A stretch of DNA of 64,000 nt, from assembly GCF_000019185.1 (NCBI RefSeq), contig NC_010334.1, positions 2,232,001 to 2,296,000 on the forward strand. The letters are read 5' to 3'. This document shows, one piece after another, positions 45,205 through 56,550 of the stretch (the first letter of the stretch is position 1; each line of letters begins with the position of its first letter). The DNA is from Shewanella halifaxensis HAW-EB4. GTDB taxonomy: Bacteria; Pseudomonadota; Gammaproteobacteria; Enterobacterales; Shewanellaceae. The translations under genes were made by a program, and so were the position numbers. The notes below the pieces were generated by a model that saw only the letters and a program-made list of their open reading frames with translations, ran no database searches and was not told the origin of the DNA.

Positions 45205-46926
45205 TTAGCTTGCCTGAGCTAGTGGTGTTTCAGCTCCATCATCTGCTTGTGGCGTGGTACCAAACTTGTGGAACATCACTAGGCCAAACGCAGTCAATAA
45301 CCCAAAACCACCAATGATGTACCACATCAGATCAGGGCGTTCTGCGCCTTTGGCGACTTCTGAGTAGAGGTAGCCTGATAATGGGCCCGCGAGCAAGAAA
45401 CCAATCGCCGAAGAGACAAAGTAGTAACCCATAAACATCGCTTTCTTGTCATGTGGTGCAAAGCTTGCCACATACTCTTGGCTCTTAGGTGAGGCAACCA
45501 TCTCGCCGACAGAGAAGACCAAAATGGAGGTTAATACCATAGTGCCGCCCATGATTGCACCATGGGCAATGCCGCCAATGGCGGTACCTAGCGCGAGGAT
45601 AATGGTGCCACCGACTAGGACTGGCAGAGCTTGGAAGCGCTCGACAAAACGGCTGATCATCAACTGCATCACTACAATTGACAGGAAGTTAAGCCCGATG
45701 AGGTACTCAGGGTTAATTTGACGGTATTCGCTAGCCCAAGTTTGTGCGTATTGCGCTGCGAGTGCTGGTGTTTGTGCTATTGCATTAAAGGCTTGGCTTA
45801 TCTCTGCAGTAGGCACCATGACTTTAGTATGTACCAGTTCAAAATAAGCTTGTTTAACATTCAGTGTTCCGGCACTGACCTCATGGGTCAATCGGGTTAA
45901 TTCTGATTGAAGTAAGCTAATATCGACAGGGGCAAAGAACTGCTGTAAGTCTGGGTGCCCTGCGAGCATCAACACCAGATCGGAGGTATCGACAAAGTCA
46001 CGGATATAGATAGGCAGTGTAATAAATATCTGCTGATAGACCATCCACATACCAGACAGAATAAGTAGATAGATCACAAAAGGTTTATTACCTAGGCTGA
46101 TTTTCTGAGCATACCAAGGCGCTTGTGGTTTTGATGATGCAAGCTTGTCCCAGATGATATGGCCCGCGAACCACGCGGCATAGATTATGAGCGTGGTTTC
46201 ACCTGTGATCCACTTGGCACCATAGGACATTAAGATAATTAGGGTACCAAAGAACAAAATGGCAAAACGGGCGTTACCGAGTACTTCTTGTATATCTTGG
46301 AATACGGCTTTAAGCGGCTTACCTTTTTGCTGATTTTGATCCGTTGGCTCTTTATAGAAAAAGTAAGCTGGAATAAAGTTAACCGCAATCCAGAATGATG
46401 ACATGATAAATACCCAGTCCCAGCTAATCGCTCTGACGTAGCCAGCAATAAAGGGCCCTAAGAAACCACCTATATTGACCATCATATAGAAGATCCCAAA
46501 ACCTAATCCTCGGTTGGTATCATCTGTGGTTCGCGCCACAGTGCCTGTCACGACGGGTTTAAAGCAGGCCGCTCCGACTGCGACCCCCATAAAGGCAACA
46601 AAAAATCCCATAAAGGTATCGACTTGACCAAGTAGGTAATAGCTGGGACACATAATGGCATAGGCGACGAGAAACATTTTCCGGTAACCATAACGGTCGG
46701 CAAGTGCGCCGGTTAATACCGGAAATAGATAAAGAAAAAATGGGATCATACCTTGTAATAAGCCACGTTCTTGATCAGAAAAGCCTAATCCACCTTGGTT
46801 TTGCGGAGAGGTCATATAAAGGGATGAGAGGGCAAAAAAACCATACCAGGCCAAGCGTTCAAAGATCTCCATCGTGTTAGCAACGAAGAATGTAGGGGGC
46901 AGCGCGGTGCGTCCTGCTTGAGTCAT
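45205..46926 (-). CDS. POT-family peptide/H+ symporter
   Basis: Proton-coupled oligopeptide transporter (MFS superfamily), 573 residues with about 14 hydrophobic segments. Seen: NTMEIFERLAWYGFFALSSLY (the ExxERFxYYG-type motif), ALADRYGYRKMFL, and MVNIGGFLGPFIAGYVR. A ~70-residue soluble insertion (DFVDTSDLVLMLAGHPDLQQFF...YAQTWASEYRQ) sits between segments, an unusual feature compared with DtpA-type proteins. Likely imports di- and tripeptides. Single gene. Confidence 0.85.
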   Translation of the reverse strand: MTQAGRTALPPTFFVANTMEIFERLAWYGFFALSSLYMTSPQNQGGLGFSDQERGLLQGMIPFFLYLFPVLTGALADRYGYRKMFLVAYAIMCPSYYLLGQVDTFMGFFVAFMGVAVGAACFKPVVTGTVARTTDDTNRGLGFGIFYMMVNIGGFLGPFIAGYVRAISWDWVFIMSSFWIAVNFIPAYFFYKEPTDQNQQKGKPLKAVFQDIQEVLGNARFAILFFGTLIILMSYGAKWITGETTLIIYAAWFAGHIIWDKLASSKPQAPWYAQKISLGNKPFVIYLLILSGMWMVYQQIFITLPIYIRDFVDTSDLVLMLAGHPDLQQFFAPVDISLLQSELTRLTHEVSAGTLNVKQAYFELVHTKVMVPTAEISQAFNAIAQTPALAAQYAQTWASEYRQINPEYLIGLNFLSIVVMQLMISRFVERFQALPVLVGGTIILALGTAIGGIAHGAIMGGTMVLTSILVFSVGEMVASPKSQEYVASFAPHDKKAMFMGYYFVSSAIGFLLAGPLSGYLYSEVAKGAERPDLMWYIIGGFGLLTAFGLVMFHKFGTTPQADDGAETPLAQAS

Positions 46927-47174
46927 ATTACAATCCGTATATTTTATACATTTTGATTTATGCTATCACATGTTACATAAAAGTGGAGCTTATTGTTTAA
47001 ATTAGCAGCTTGTTCGCTGAGTAAGTTGGTTTGAGAACGATTGAAAATAAAGCTGAAGCGAGTAGAGAACGATTTAACTTAACTAGAGTTAAATTACCGC
47101 AGTGGTTGCCTTTGCGGTTGTTTCGGTCATAATAGCGCGAAATTTTTTTAGTTTACTTTTAGTGTGATGATAAT

Positions 47175-47666
47175 ATGGCAGTGTTAGACATTTTAACGAT
47201 CCCCGATGAGCGCCTAAAACGCAAAGCGGTTCCTGTAACAGATATTGAGTCTGTTCAAGGTTTTATCGATGATCTGATTGAGACTATGTATGACACCGAC
47301 GACGGTATCGGCCTAGCAGCAACTCAGGTTGGTAGCTTACATGCTATCTTAGTTATCGACCTGTCTGATGAGCGCGATCAGCCAATGGTATTGATTAACC
47401 CTGAGTTCCTCGAGTCTCGTGGTGAATACCAAGGCGAAGAGGGCTGTCTATCTATCCCAGGTTATCGCGCCAAAGTGAATCGCCACCAAGGTGTGAAGGT
47501 GACGGCACTGGACCGTCATGGTAAAGCATTCGAAATCGATACCGATGAATTCTTAGCGATTGTATTACAGCATGAAATGGATCACCTTAATGGTGTGGTA
47601 TTTACAGACCATCTCTCTATGCTTAAGCAACAGGTTGCTTTAAAGAAAGTTAAAAAATACAAGTAA
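47175..47666 (+). CDS. def: Peptide deformylase
   Basis: Removes the formyl group from nascent N-terminal formylmethionine. Seen: motif I GIGLAATQVG, motif II EGCLSIPGYRA with the metal-binding Cys, and motif III LQHEMDHLNGVVF with the two His ligands and catalytic Glu. Length 163 is normal. It is not next to fmt here, so it is a second or relocated copy, which is common in Shewanella and Vibrio. Confidence 0.95.
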   Translation: MAVLDILTIPDERLKRKAVPVTDIESVQGFIDDLIETMYDTDDGIGLAATQVGSLHAILVIDLSDERDQPMVLINPEFLESRGEYQGEEGCLSIPGYRAKVNRHQGVKVTALDRHGKAFEIDTDEFLAIVLQHEMDHLNGVVFTDHLSMLKQQVALKKVKKYK

Positions 47667-47727
47667 GCAAACTGTGTGCTGCTAAGCTGTTAATGGGCTA
47701 GCTAAGAAAATCACAGTTGTAAAATTA

Positions 47728-47759
47728 AGCGCACCTCTTATGAGGGGGCGCTTTTTTTA
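47728..47759 (+). terminator. Intrinsic terminator after def
   Basis: Stem AAGCGCACCTC / GAGGGGGCGCTT (with mismatches) and a TTAT loop followed by a T7 run. Confidence 0.8.
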
Positions 47760-47843
47760 TGGCTCATTGTGGATTAGCTGCCCTGTCAGCTTTAATCGGT
47801 TTCGGTATATACTCTGGCCGTTGTTAAATTAAGAGTCAGTCCA

Positions 47844-48359
47844 TTGCAGGTAATATTACTAACCCACGAGCGAGAAGCCAGCCGTCCTACCAATACGGGC
47901 AGCATTGCACTTAAACTGTTTCCAGAGTATTGCCAGCGGATAATGTGGTCACGGGTGACACCATCTGAGTTACTGCTCGCCAAGCTCGGTGAGAGCGACA
48001 CTGCACTATTGTTCCCCAAAGAGCTTCCCAACGAGGAGGCTGTACAGAAAACTGAGTGCAGCACTGAATGTGGCAGTGACTATAATGGTGATTTAGCACA
48101 AGACTCGCTGCCTAAAACGTTAATTATTTTAGATGCGACTTGGCAAGAAGCGCGCAAGATGTTGCGTCAAAGCCCTTATCTAAAAACGGCTAAGACGTTC
48201 GCTTTAACAGATACTCCTGATTCACAGTTTACTCTTAGGCGTAATCAGGTTGAGGGTGGCTTGTGCACACTCGAGTGTATTATTGAGCTATTTAAACAAG
48301 CTGGAATGCATGCTGAGGCGCAGGTATTAACTAGCGAGTTTAATGATTTTTGCCACTAA
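47844..48359 (+). CDS. DTW-domain protein (tRNA acp3U-synthase-like)
   Basis: DTW-domain protein, 171 residues; family members (TapT, TuaA in E. coli) add an aminocarboxypropyl group to uridine in tRNA. Seen: SRPTNTGSIALKLFP, TLIILDATWQEARKML (DxTW core), and TLRRNQVEGGLCTLECI. The frame starts at a TTG with no in-frame ATG or GTG upstream before a stop, so the N-terminal zinc-binding C-x-x-C region seen in longer homologues is missing. The frame is otherwise intact. Confidence 0.82.
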   Translation: MQVILLTHEREASRPTNTGSIALKLFPEYCQRIMWSRVTPSELLLAKLGESDTALLFPKELPNEEAVQKTECSTECGSDYNGDLAQDSLPKTLIILDATWQEARKMLRQSPYLKTAKTFALTDTPDSQFTLRRNQVEGGLCTLECIIELFKQAGMHAEAQVLTSEFNDFCH

Positions 48360-48398
48360 TACTCATTATATCGCCTCGTGGTTTATAGTTTTTAAAAC

Positions 48399-48426
48399 AA
48401 AGAACCCAGCTTAGGCTGGGTTCTTT
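48399..48426. terminator. Bidirectional intrinsic terminator
   Basis: Stem AAAGAACCCAGC / GCTGGGTTCTTT with a TTAG loop, between the DTW gene and the convergent hemolysin III family gene. Confidence 0.9.
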
Positions 48427-48482
48427 ACTTATTAATCAGATTTTGGCTTAACTTAACGGCATTGACTCAGGGGTCTTTTATT

Positions 48483-49205
48483 TTAAATGACCGTTAGGTA
48501 GATACATAAGAAGTGAGACACTGCGCCGCCTAGCACGAATAGGTGCCAGATAGCGTGGTTAAAGGGAATACGTTTAGCCACGTAAAAAATAACACCAAGG
48601 CTGTAAAACAGGCCACCGATAAGTAATAGATTAAAGCCCAAATCAGACATATTGGCGATTAACTCTTGCATTACTGTCACACATAGCCAACCCATGACTA
48701 GATACAGAACTAAGCTGAATGCTTTAAAGCGCCCAATAAATAGCGTCTTAAATAAAATGCCACCGATAGCCAGTGACCAAATAGCGATTAACACCCAATT
48801 GGCATCGCTGCTATCTAGTGTGACCAGCATTAGCGGGGTATAAGTGCCGGCAATTAACAGGTAGATGGCGCAGTGATCGGCTATCTTAAGTCGGTGTTTT
48901 AGCAAGGGAGAGGTCGCGCTGTGGTAAAGCGTTGAGCAAAGAAACAGCAAAATAATACTGCAACAGTACACCACCACGCCTGTTAACTGAATCAAACTTA
49001 AGTGATCATAGCCTTTAAGCAGACATAAAATCAGTCCAACGATCCCGGCAAACACGCCAATACCGTGGCTAATGCTATTGGCTCGCTCTTCATTCGCGCA
49101 GTAGCTTGCAGACGTTATCTGCTTATTTGTTGGCTTAGAGCCTTGATTGTCTGAAGCTGTCGCTTGTTCTACTGGCATCATATAAAAGACTTTTGGTTTG
49201 ACCAC
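48483..49205 (-). CDS. Hemolysin III family (PAQR/TrhA) membrane protein
   Basis: Seven-transmembrane PAQR-type protein, 240 residues. Seen: EERANSISHGIGVFAGIVGLILCLL, CSTLYHSATSPLLKHRLKIADHCAIYLLIAGTYTPLML (His and Asp ligands) and HAIWHLFVLGGAVSHFL (two C-terminal His). The family motif of Asp and three His binds zinc. Known bacterial members affect membrane lipid homeostasis; the hemolysin label is historical. The start is uncertain: GTG at 49205 or the ATG pair at 49181. Confidence 0.88.
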   Translation of the reverse strand: MVKPKVFYMMPVEQATASDNQGSKPTNKQITSASYCANEERANSISHGIGVFAGIVGLILCLLKGYDHLSLIQLTGVVVYCCSIILLFLCSTLYHSATSPLLKHRLKIADHCAIYLLIAGTYTPLMLVTLDSSDANWVLIAIWSLAIGGILFKTLFIGRFKAFSLVLYLVMGWLCVTVMQELIANMSDLGFNLLLIGGLFYSLGVIFYVAKRIPFNHAIWHLFVLGGAVSHFLCIYLTVI

Positions 49206-49547
49206 AATTAGCGTCAGTGTAACATTTTTGATTTGAAAAGCTATAAGTTAAGCGCACACGTGTACGCTTAACTTATTTCTTAGATTTAACTCTCAAGACT
49301 TAATGCTTAATGCTTAATGCTCCAGCTTCAATATCGGTCTTAGCCCTGAACCTGAGATAAACAAATACCTCAGCTGCATATATTTAATCAAGCAGACTTA
49401 ATTGAAAAGGATTTACCTGTAAGTTAATAAATTAAAAGACTGAAGGATTAAATTACAACCATGAAATAGTGTTGAACCAATAAAATCTTTTTTGCTCTAA
49501 GCTGTTGTCACTATGGAAATAATGTTCAATCAAGCTAAACAGTTAGG
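49206..49547. other. Gap with a short heptamer repeat
   Basis: No gene seen over about 340 bases. It contains CTTAATG x3 at 49299-49319 and otherwise AT-rich sequence; a weak inverted repeat ACACGTGT at 49256-49263. Confidence 0.55.
49299..49319. repeat. Heptamer tandem repeat CTTAATG x3
   Basis: Three perfect adjacent copies of a 7-base unit in non-coding DNA. Confidence 0.93.
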
Positions 49548-49577
49548 ATGAAGCAATTGAGATTAGTAGGAAAATCG

Positions 49578-50543
49578 ATGGCGATGCTTGAGCAGAATGT
49601 CGAAGTGGACATAAGCTTTACGGCTGACAAAAAAGAGGGGCCGGATCTGAGCCTCACTTTTGCCTCACTCGATTGTCACTCAAAGCTTGAAGTAAATTTA
49701 TTAAGCGAAAGTTGCTTATTAAGTGAAATGAGCCAAGTAGCTGACTATAATAATGGCCATAGACACAAGACTGGATTTAATACCTTACTTGTCATCACCA
49801 GCGTATTCTTGTTGCACCTTATCGCTATCATTGTGATTAATCATTTATGGACTCGCGCAATACCGATAGCTAAAAAGGTAGTGGCCCCTAAAATTCAATC
49901 CTATCTGTACCAAATACCTAAAAATGCCTCTGAGCAAGTAATGCAAGTTGGTGGTCATGTTGATAATCACGTTGATAGTCAAGCGAAAGTAGAGCAAACG
50001 GTAAATCAGCAAGAAAATAAAGAGACTGCGGCCATTGTGCAGCCAGAGACAAAATGGGTACCTGTAAACGCTAATCAGGCAAATGAGCAAGTTAAGTCGG
50101 CCGTAATGGCACCGCTAGTCTCCAGTCCAACTCAGAGCTTAAACCAAAGAATAGGTCAAAAAACAAGCAGGCCAAGTCAATTTACTCAGTCTTATTTAGC
50201 AAAACAAAGGGCCAATAAACTCGATGATCTCGTTATAGACAGCGCTAATCAATACACGAGAAAACGCTCCTTAAGTGAGATGGATGCAGACATGCAAGAG
50301 TTGGTTTTTCTAGAGGTCGATAAGTACAGCAAGGTGAGCATCACCGATCACAGATTAGATCCAAACCGCATCGTTAGGCTGGGGGATACTTGCTACCGTA
50401 TTGTCAAAGTACCAACACAAATTAACCCCTACGCAGAAAACCTAGGTTACCCCTTTAATTGTGGTGGCGATAAGATTAAAAAAGCCATTAACGATGCAAT
50501 ATCCGCTCGACTAGAAAAGCGCATGGTGAGCAAAAACCGCTAA
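49578..50543 (+). CDS. Single-membrane-span protein, unknown
   Basis: About 321 residues. Seen: ~70 cytoplasmic residues, one transmembrane segment (TLLVITSVFLLHLIAIIVI), then a long Q/N/V-rich low-complexity periplasmic stretch and a compact C-terminal domain (VSITDHRLDPNRIVRLGDTCYRIVKVPTQINPYAENLGYPFNCGGDKI) with two Cys. The layout of a short N-terminal anchor and long extended linker recalls TonB- or TolA-like spacers, but no such domain is recognised. An ATG at 49548 also opens the frame; 49578 has AGGA about 6 bases upstream. Confidence 0.6.
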   Translation: MAMLEQNVEVDISFTADKKEGPDLSLTFASLDCHSKLEVNLLSESCLLSEMSQVADYNNGHRHKTGFNTLLVITSVFLLHLIAIIVINHLWTRAIPIAKKVVAPKIQSYLYQIPKNASEQVMQVGGHVDNHVDSQAKVEQTVNQQENKETAAIVQPETKWVPVNANQANEQVKSAVMAPLVSSPTQSLNQRIGQKTSRPSQFTQSYLAKQRANKLDDLVIDSANQYTRKRSLSEMDADMQELVFLEVDKYSKVSITDHRLDPNRIVRLGDTCYRIVKVPTQINPYAENLGYPFNCGGDKIKKAINDAISARLEKRMVSKNR

Positions 50544-50712
50544 TTTTTTAGTTGATAAAAATTCATCTGTTTTTATGTTTTAATATGGATTTTAATTTAA
50601 ATCTAAATATTACATGTGTTTACGGAGCTAATTATTTGTTTGCTCATCCCAGACGAATATCTACTTTAGCACTTGTATCTAACAAGTGGATAAGACTATA
50701 CTGCCAGCTCAT

Positions 50713-50796
50713 CTTGTCGGAGTGCCATATGGCTGAGACCGTTAATTCGGGATCCGTTGAACCTGATCAGGCTAGAACCTGCGAAGGAAACAAGCG
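50713..50796 (+). promoter_or_regulatory. TPP riboswitch (THI box)
   Basis: Conserved elements in order: a closing-stem CTTGTCGG, GCTGAGA (P2/J region), then GAACCTGATCAGGCTAGAAC and CTGCGAAGGAAACAAG closing the outer stem. This matches the thiamine pyrophosphate aptamer, about 155 bases before the thiC start, and indicates TPP-dependent control of the whole operon. Confidence 0.93.
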
Positions 50797-50822
50797 AAAT
50801 AACTGCAGAAAGTGGTGTTTAA

Positions 50823-52940
<2,118 letters not shown>

Positions 52941-52942
52941 TC

Positions 52943-54556
52943 ATGACAAGTGCTCGTCAAGTTTTGCCTGCTGTTCGTCCGATTGTGTGGACGATTGCGG
53001 GCTCTGATAGCGGAGGCGGCGCGGGTATTCAAGCAGATCTGGCAACCATGTCAGATCTGGACACCCACGCGTGTAGCGTTATCAGCGCAGTGACCGCGCA
53101 AAGCTCGGTTACAGTGTCGTTAGTCGAGGCGGTATCGGCGCAAATGCTGAGCTCTCAGCTCAATACTTTGGTAACAGACCTACCGCCAGATGCGATTAAA
53201 ATCGGTTTACTCGCTGATCAGAGGCAAATCGCTTTATTAGCATTATGGTTACGTGATCAACAAGATATTTGGCTTAAAGCTGGTGTTAAGGTGCCGGTGA
53301 TCTTAGATCCCGTGATGGTTGCAACCTGTGGTGATGCTTTAGCAAATGGGGGAGCGTTAGATTTTACCCCTTTCAAAGGGTTGCTGACTCTTATCACACC
53401 CAATGTTAGTGAGCTTGAAGTGCTTGCGGGCCATTGCTTAGACGATGTCGGCGCTTGTATTACCGCTGCCAAAAAACTCGCCGATGTTCTTGCAACGTCA
53501 GTACTGGCAAAAGGCGGCGATCGGGGCCCAAGTTGGTGCCAGCATCAGGCCAATGATTTACTGGTTTGTCGCGATGTGAATGGTATATCGGCTAAGCATC
53601 AGTGGCAAAGTTTTTGGCTATCGAGCATAAGAGAAGCCAGTGGTAATAATCATGGCACTGGCTGCACATTATCATCGGCCATTGCGGCTGTGATGGCTCA
53701 TGGCTTTGTGCTTAATGATGCCGTCGTTGTGGCTAAAGCCTATGTGAGTGCGGGTCTTCGCGGGAGTTATCAACCAGGGAAAGGAGCGGGCTGCCTAGCA
53801 AGAACGGCGTGGCCAAGGGAGTTAAGCTTATTTCCTTATATCAAACAAGTCACACAGCAAGACCCATTACCGGCTGCATTGATTAACAATGCGCTATCGA
53901 GGACGGGCAAACTCAAAGGCTTTAAAAAGATTGATGAAGCCTTGGGGCTGTATCCAGTTGTCGCAGATGTTGCTTTGCTCGAAATGCTATTAAAAGCGGG
54001 GGCTAAGACACTACAGCTGCGAATAAAAGATACCAAGGAGCAGGCTCTTAAGGAGCAATCACTTGAGCAGCAGATCATTCAAGCAATAGCCCTTGGCCGT
54101 GATTATCAGGCGCGAGTGTTTATCAATGATCATTGGCAGTTAGCGATAAAGCATCAGGCTTACGGAGTACATTTGGGTCAGGAAGACTTGATTGAGAGTA
54201 ATCTTAAGCAACTTGATGACGCGGATATTGCTCTTGGACTGTCGAGTCATAGTTATTTTGAGATCTTGCTCGCCAAGCAGCACAACCCATCTTATATCGC
54301 ATTTGGTCATATATTTCCGACAACGACCAAGGTGATGCCCTCTAAACCGCAGGGACTCGCAAAACTGGCAAGGTATGTGTCTTTGATGAAGGGCGAGCTT
54401 CCTATCGTCGCTATTGGTGGTATCGATGCATCGAGGCTTGCAAGTGTGAAAGCAACAGGTGTGGATGATATTGCCGTGGTGCGGGCGGTGACAGAGTCAG
54501 ACGACCCTGCTGCTGCATTTAAAGCGTTAGCGCAAGCATGGCTTGAGGAGTCATGA
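52943..54556 (+). CDS. thiDE: Bifunctional HMP kinase / thiamine phosphate synthase (ThiD-ThiE fusion)
   Basis: A 537-residue fusion. Residues 1-290 are ThiD: TIAGSDSGGGAGIQADLATM, the HAC..SVISAVTAQ segment and NHGTGCTLSSAIAA (anion hole and kinase Asp region). Residues 320-537 are ThiE: TLQLRIKDTKEQ, RVFINDHWQLAIKHQAYGVHLGQEDL, FGHIFPTTTK and PIVAIGGIDA. It phosphorylates HMP-P and joins HMP-PP to the thiazole to make thiamine phosphate. The region between the domains contains a ~30-residue linker. Start overlap with thiF is 4 bases (ATGA). Confidence 0.96.
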   Translation: MTSARQVLPAVRPIVWTIAGSDSGGGAGIQADLATMSDLDTHACSVISAVTAQSSVTVSLVEAVSAQMLSSQLNTLVTDLPPDAIKIGLLADQRQIALLALWLRDQQDIWLKAGVKVPVILDPVMVATCGDALANGGALDFTPFKGLLTLITPNVSELEVLAGHCLDDVGACITAAKKLADVLATSVLAKGGDRGPSWCQHQANDLLVCRDVNGISAKHQWQSFWLSSIREASGNNHGTGCTLSSAIAAVMAHGFVLNDAVVVAKAYVSAGLRGSYQPGKGAGCLARTAWPRELSLFPYIKQVTQQDPLPAALINNALSRTGKLKGFKKIDEALGLYPVVADVALLEMLLKAGAKTLQLRIKDTKEQALKEQSLEQQIIQAIALGRDYQARVFINDHWQLAIKHQAYGVHLGQEDLIESNLKQLDDADIALGLSSHSYFEILLAKQHNPSYIAFGHIFPTTTKVMPSKPQGLAKLARYVSLMKGELPIVAIGGIDASRLASVKATGVDDIAVVRAVTESDDPAAAFKALAQAWLEES

Positions 54557-55446
54557 TTATGTTTAAAGGTGCAATAAATAGGTCATCAGACGAGATAAGC
54601 CTATCTCTTAGTGATAGCGATTTTTTACATTATTCACGACAGGTATTGCTACCAGAAGTCGGTGAGGCAGGGCAGATCTTACTGGCTAATGCCCATGTCG
54701 CGGTAATAGGCATTGGCGGTTTGGGCAATGTAGCGGCCCAGTATCTGGCTGCTGCAGGAGTTGGTCACATAACGCTGGTGGATGGTGATGATGTGGAGGT
54801 ATCAAACCTTCCTCGGCAACTGTTGTTTACCGTTAGCGATATTGGCGGCAATAAAGCGCAGGTAGCACAGAAAAAACTTAGCCATGCCTACACTCAAGTT
54901 AAGTTAGCAGCCGTTACTGATTACTTAACGAAAGACAATATCCAGCAAGCTTTAAGCATACAAGCTCTTGGCATACAAGAAATGGGCATAGAGGCTGGCC
55001 AATATGATCTGCTGCTAGATTGCAGTGACAACTTTGAAACCCGGCAATTGGTTAATAGGTTTGCCATTAGCAATCAGCTGCCATTAGTGTCGGCGTCAGC
55101 GGCGCATTTTCAAGGACAACTGCTCAATATCGATCAACGACACAGCCCCCAATCTGGCTGTTATCACTGTTTATTTCCTGCCGATATGCAAGTCGGTCAA
55201 AGCTGTCAAACCGTGGGCGTGCTGGGGCCAATGGTTGGCACACTTGCATCGATGCAAGCCTTAATGGCGTTGCAACAGCTATTAGGCCATCGGGACACCG
55301 TCGGTAAATTATTTCGCTTTGACGGTAAGCAATTTAGCTGGCGAGAAGCAAGACTTCCACGTAGCAAAGACTGCCTTGTATGCCGCGCTGACAGTAATAA
55401 TAACAATGGCAATGGCAATGACTGTGAACCTGAATATCGAAGTTAA
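54553..55446 (+). CDS. thiF: ThiS adenylyltransferase (ThiF)
   Basis: Adenylates the C-terminus of the sulfur carrier ThiS. 297 residues, E1/MoeB superfamily. Seen: YSRQVLLPEVGEAGQ, IGIGGLGNVAAQYLAAAGVGHITLVDGDDVEVSNLPRQLLF (nucleotide-binding loop and Arg finger), and CYHCLFP ... CLVCRAD, the four Cys expected to bind zinc. Overlaps thiDE by 4 bases and is 38 bases before thiS. Confidence 0.95.
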   Translation: MIMFKGAINRSSDEISLSLSDSDFLHYSRQVLLPEVGEAGQILLANAHVAVIGIGGLGNVAAQYLAAAGVGHITLVDGDDVEVSNLPRQLLFTVSDIGGNKAQVAQKKLSHAYTQVKLAAVTDYLTKDNIQQALSIQALGIQEMGIEAGQYDLLLDCSDNFETRQLVNRFAISNQLPLVSASAAHFQGQLLNIDQRHSPQSGCYHCLFPADMQVGQSCQTVGVLGPMVGTLASMQALMALQQLLGHRDTVGKLFRFDGKQFSWREARLPRSKDCLVCRADSNNNNGNGNDCEPEYRS

Positions 55447-55484
55447 ATTAGCATGGTACGGATGTAAACCTGTAGAGGTAGATT

Positions 55485-55757
55485 ATGCAGCAAGAAAACA
55501 ATAATGAAGCGGGATCAGTAGTGAAGGTGGAAGCCCAAAGTGGCATTTCAATCAGTATCAATGACGAAGTTAAACAGGTCGCTGCCAGCACAACGTTACA
55601 AGCTGTGATCCAAGCTTATGGCGTAGCAAGAGGCGTAGAAGTAAAGGCGATAGCCGCTGCACTTAACGCTGAGGTCGTGCCTCGTCAAAGCTGGCCGATT
55701 ATCCATTGCCAAGCAGGCGATAAACTTGAACTCTTTTCTGTCGTGGCCGGAGGCTAA
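55485..55757 (+). CDS. thiS: Sulfur carrier protein ThiS
   Basis: Ubiquitin-like sulfur carrier for thiazole synthesis. Seen: [30 protein letters not shown] and the terminal diglycine ([10 protein letters not shown]) that becomes the thiocarboxylate. At 90 residues it has about 24 extra N-terminal residues ([20 protein letters not shown]) compared with the usual ~66; there is no later in-frame ATG in the body, so the extension seems real. It ends 1 base before thiG. Confidence 0.92.
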
Positions 55758-55758
55758 A

Positions 55759-56526
55759 ATGTTAACTATTGCACAGCACCAATTTGAATCACGATTATTT
55801 ACCGGAACGGGCAAATTTGCCGCGTCGGAGATCATGCTCACTGCCATTCAAGCATCGCAATCTCAACTTGTGACACTGGCGATTAAAAGGCTCGATCTTA
55901 AAACTGGTAGCGACAATATTCTCAAACCTTTGTTAGACAGAGGTGTAAAGCTTCTGCCTAACACTGCTGGGGCTCGCAACGTCAAAGAAGCCATTTTTGC
56001 CGCCCATCTTTCACGAGAGATGTTAGGCACCAATTGGATTAAGCTCGAGATCCACCCGGATCCTAAGTACTTAATGCCAGATCCTATCGAAACCTTAGAG
56101 GCGGCGCGGATTTTATGTGAGCAAGGTTATGTGGTCTTGCCCTATGTCCATGCCGACCCTGTGCTGTGCCGCAGACTCGAAGAGGTGGGCTGCGCCGCAG
56201 TGATGCCACTTGGCAGCCCGATTGGCTCCAATCAAGGCTTAGCCACAGAAACCTTTTTAAAGATTATTATTGAGCAAGCCAATGTACCTGTGATTGTCGA
56301 TGCCGGGATAGGCGCACCATCTCAGGCTACCCACGCCATGGAGCTGGGCGCTGACGCGGTGTTGGTTAATACCGCGATTGCCAGCAGTTCAGATCCCGTG
56401 GCTATGGGCCGCTGCTTTGCCCAAGCGGTCAACACGGGGCGGCAGGCATATGTGGCAGGGCTTGGTGCTGTTAGCCATCAAGCGCACAATACCAGTCCGC
56501 TTACGGGGTTCTTAAATGATGAGTAA
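55759..56526 (+). CDS. thiG: Thiazole synthase ThiG
   Basis: Forms the thiazole ring of thiamine from DXP, dehydroglycine and ThiS-thiocarboxylate. 255 residues. Seen: [53 protein letters not shown] (Schiff-base Lys) and [32 protein letters not shown]. The start follows TAAA and is coupled to thiS with one base between. The thiH gene follows after 24 bases. Confidence 0.97.
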
Positions 56527-56550
56527 TTTTTCAGCCTCGAAGGAGGGGTT

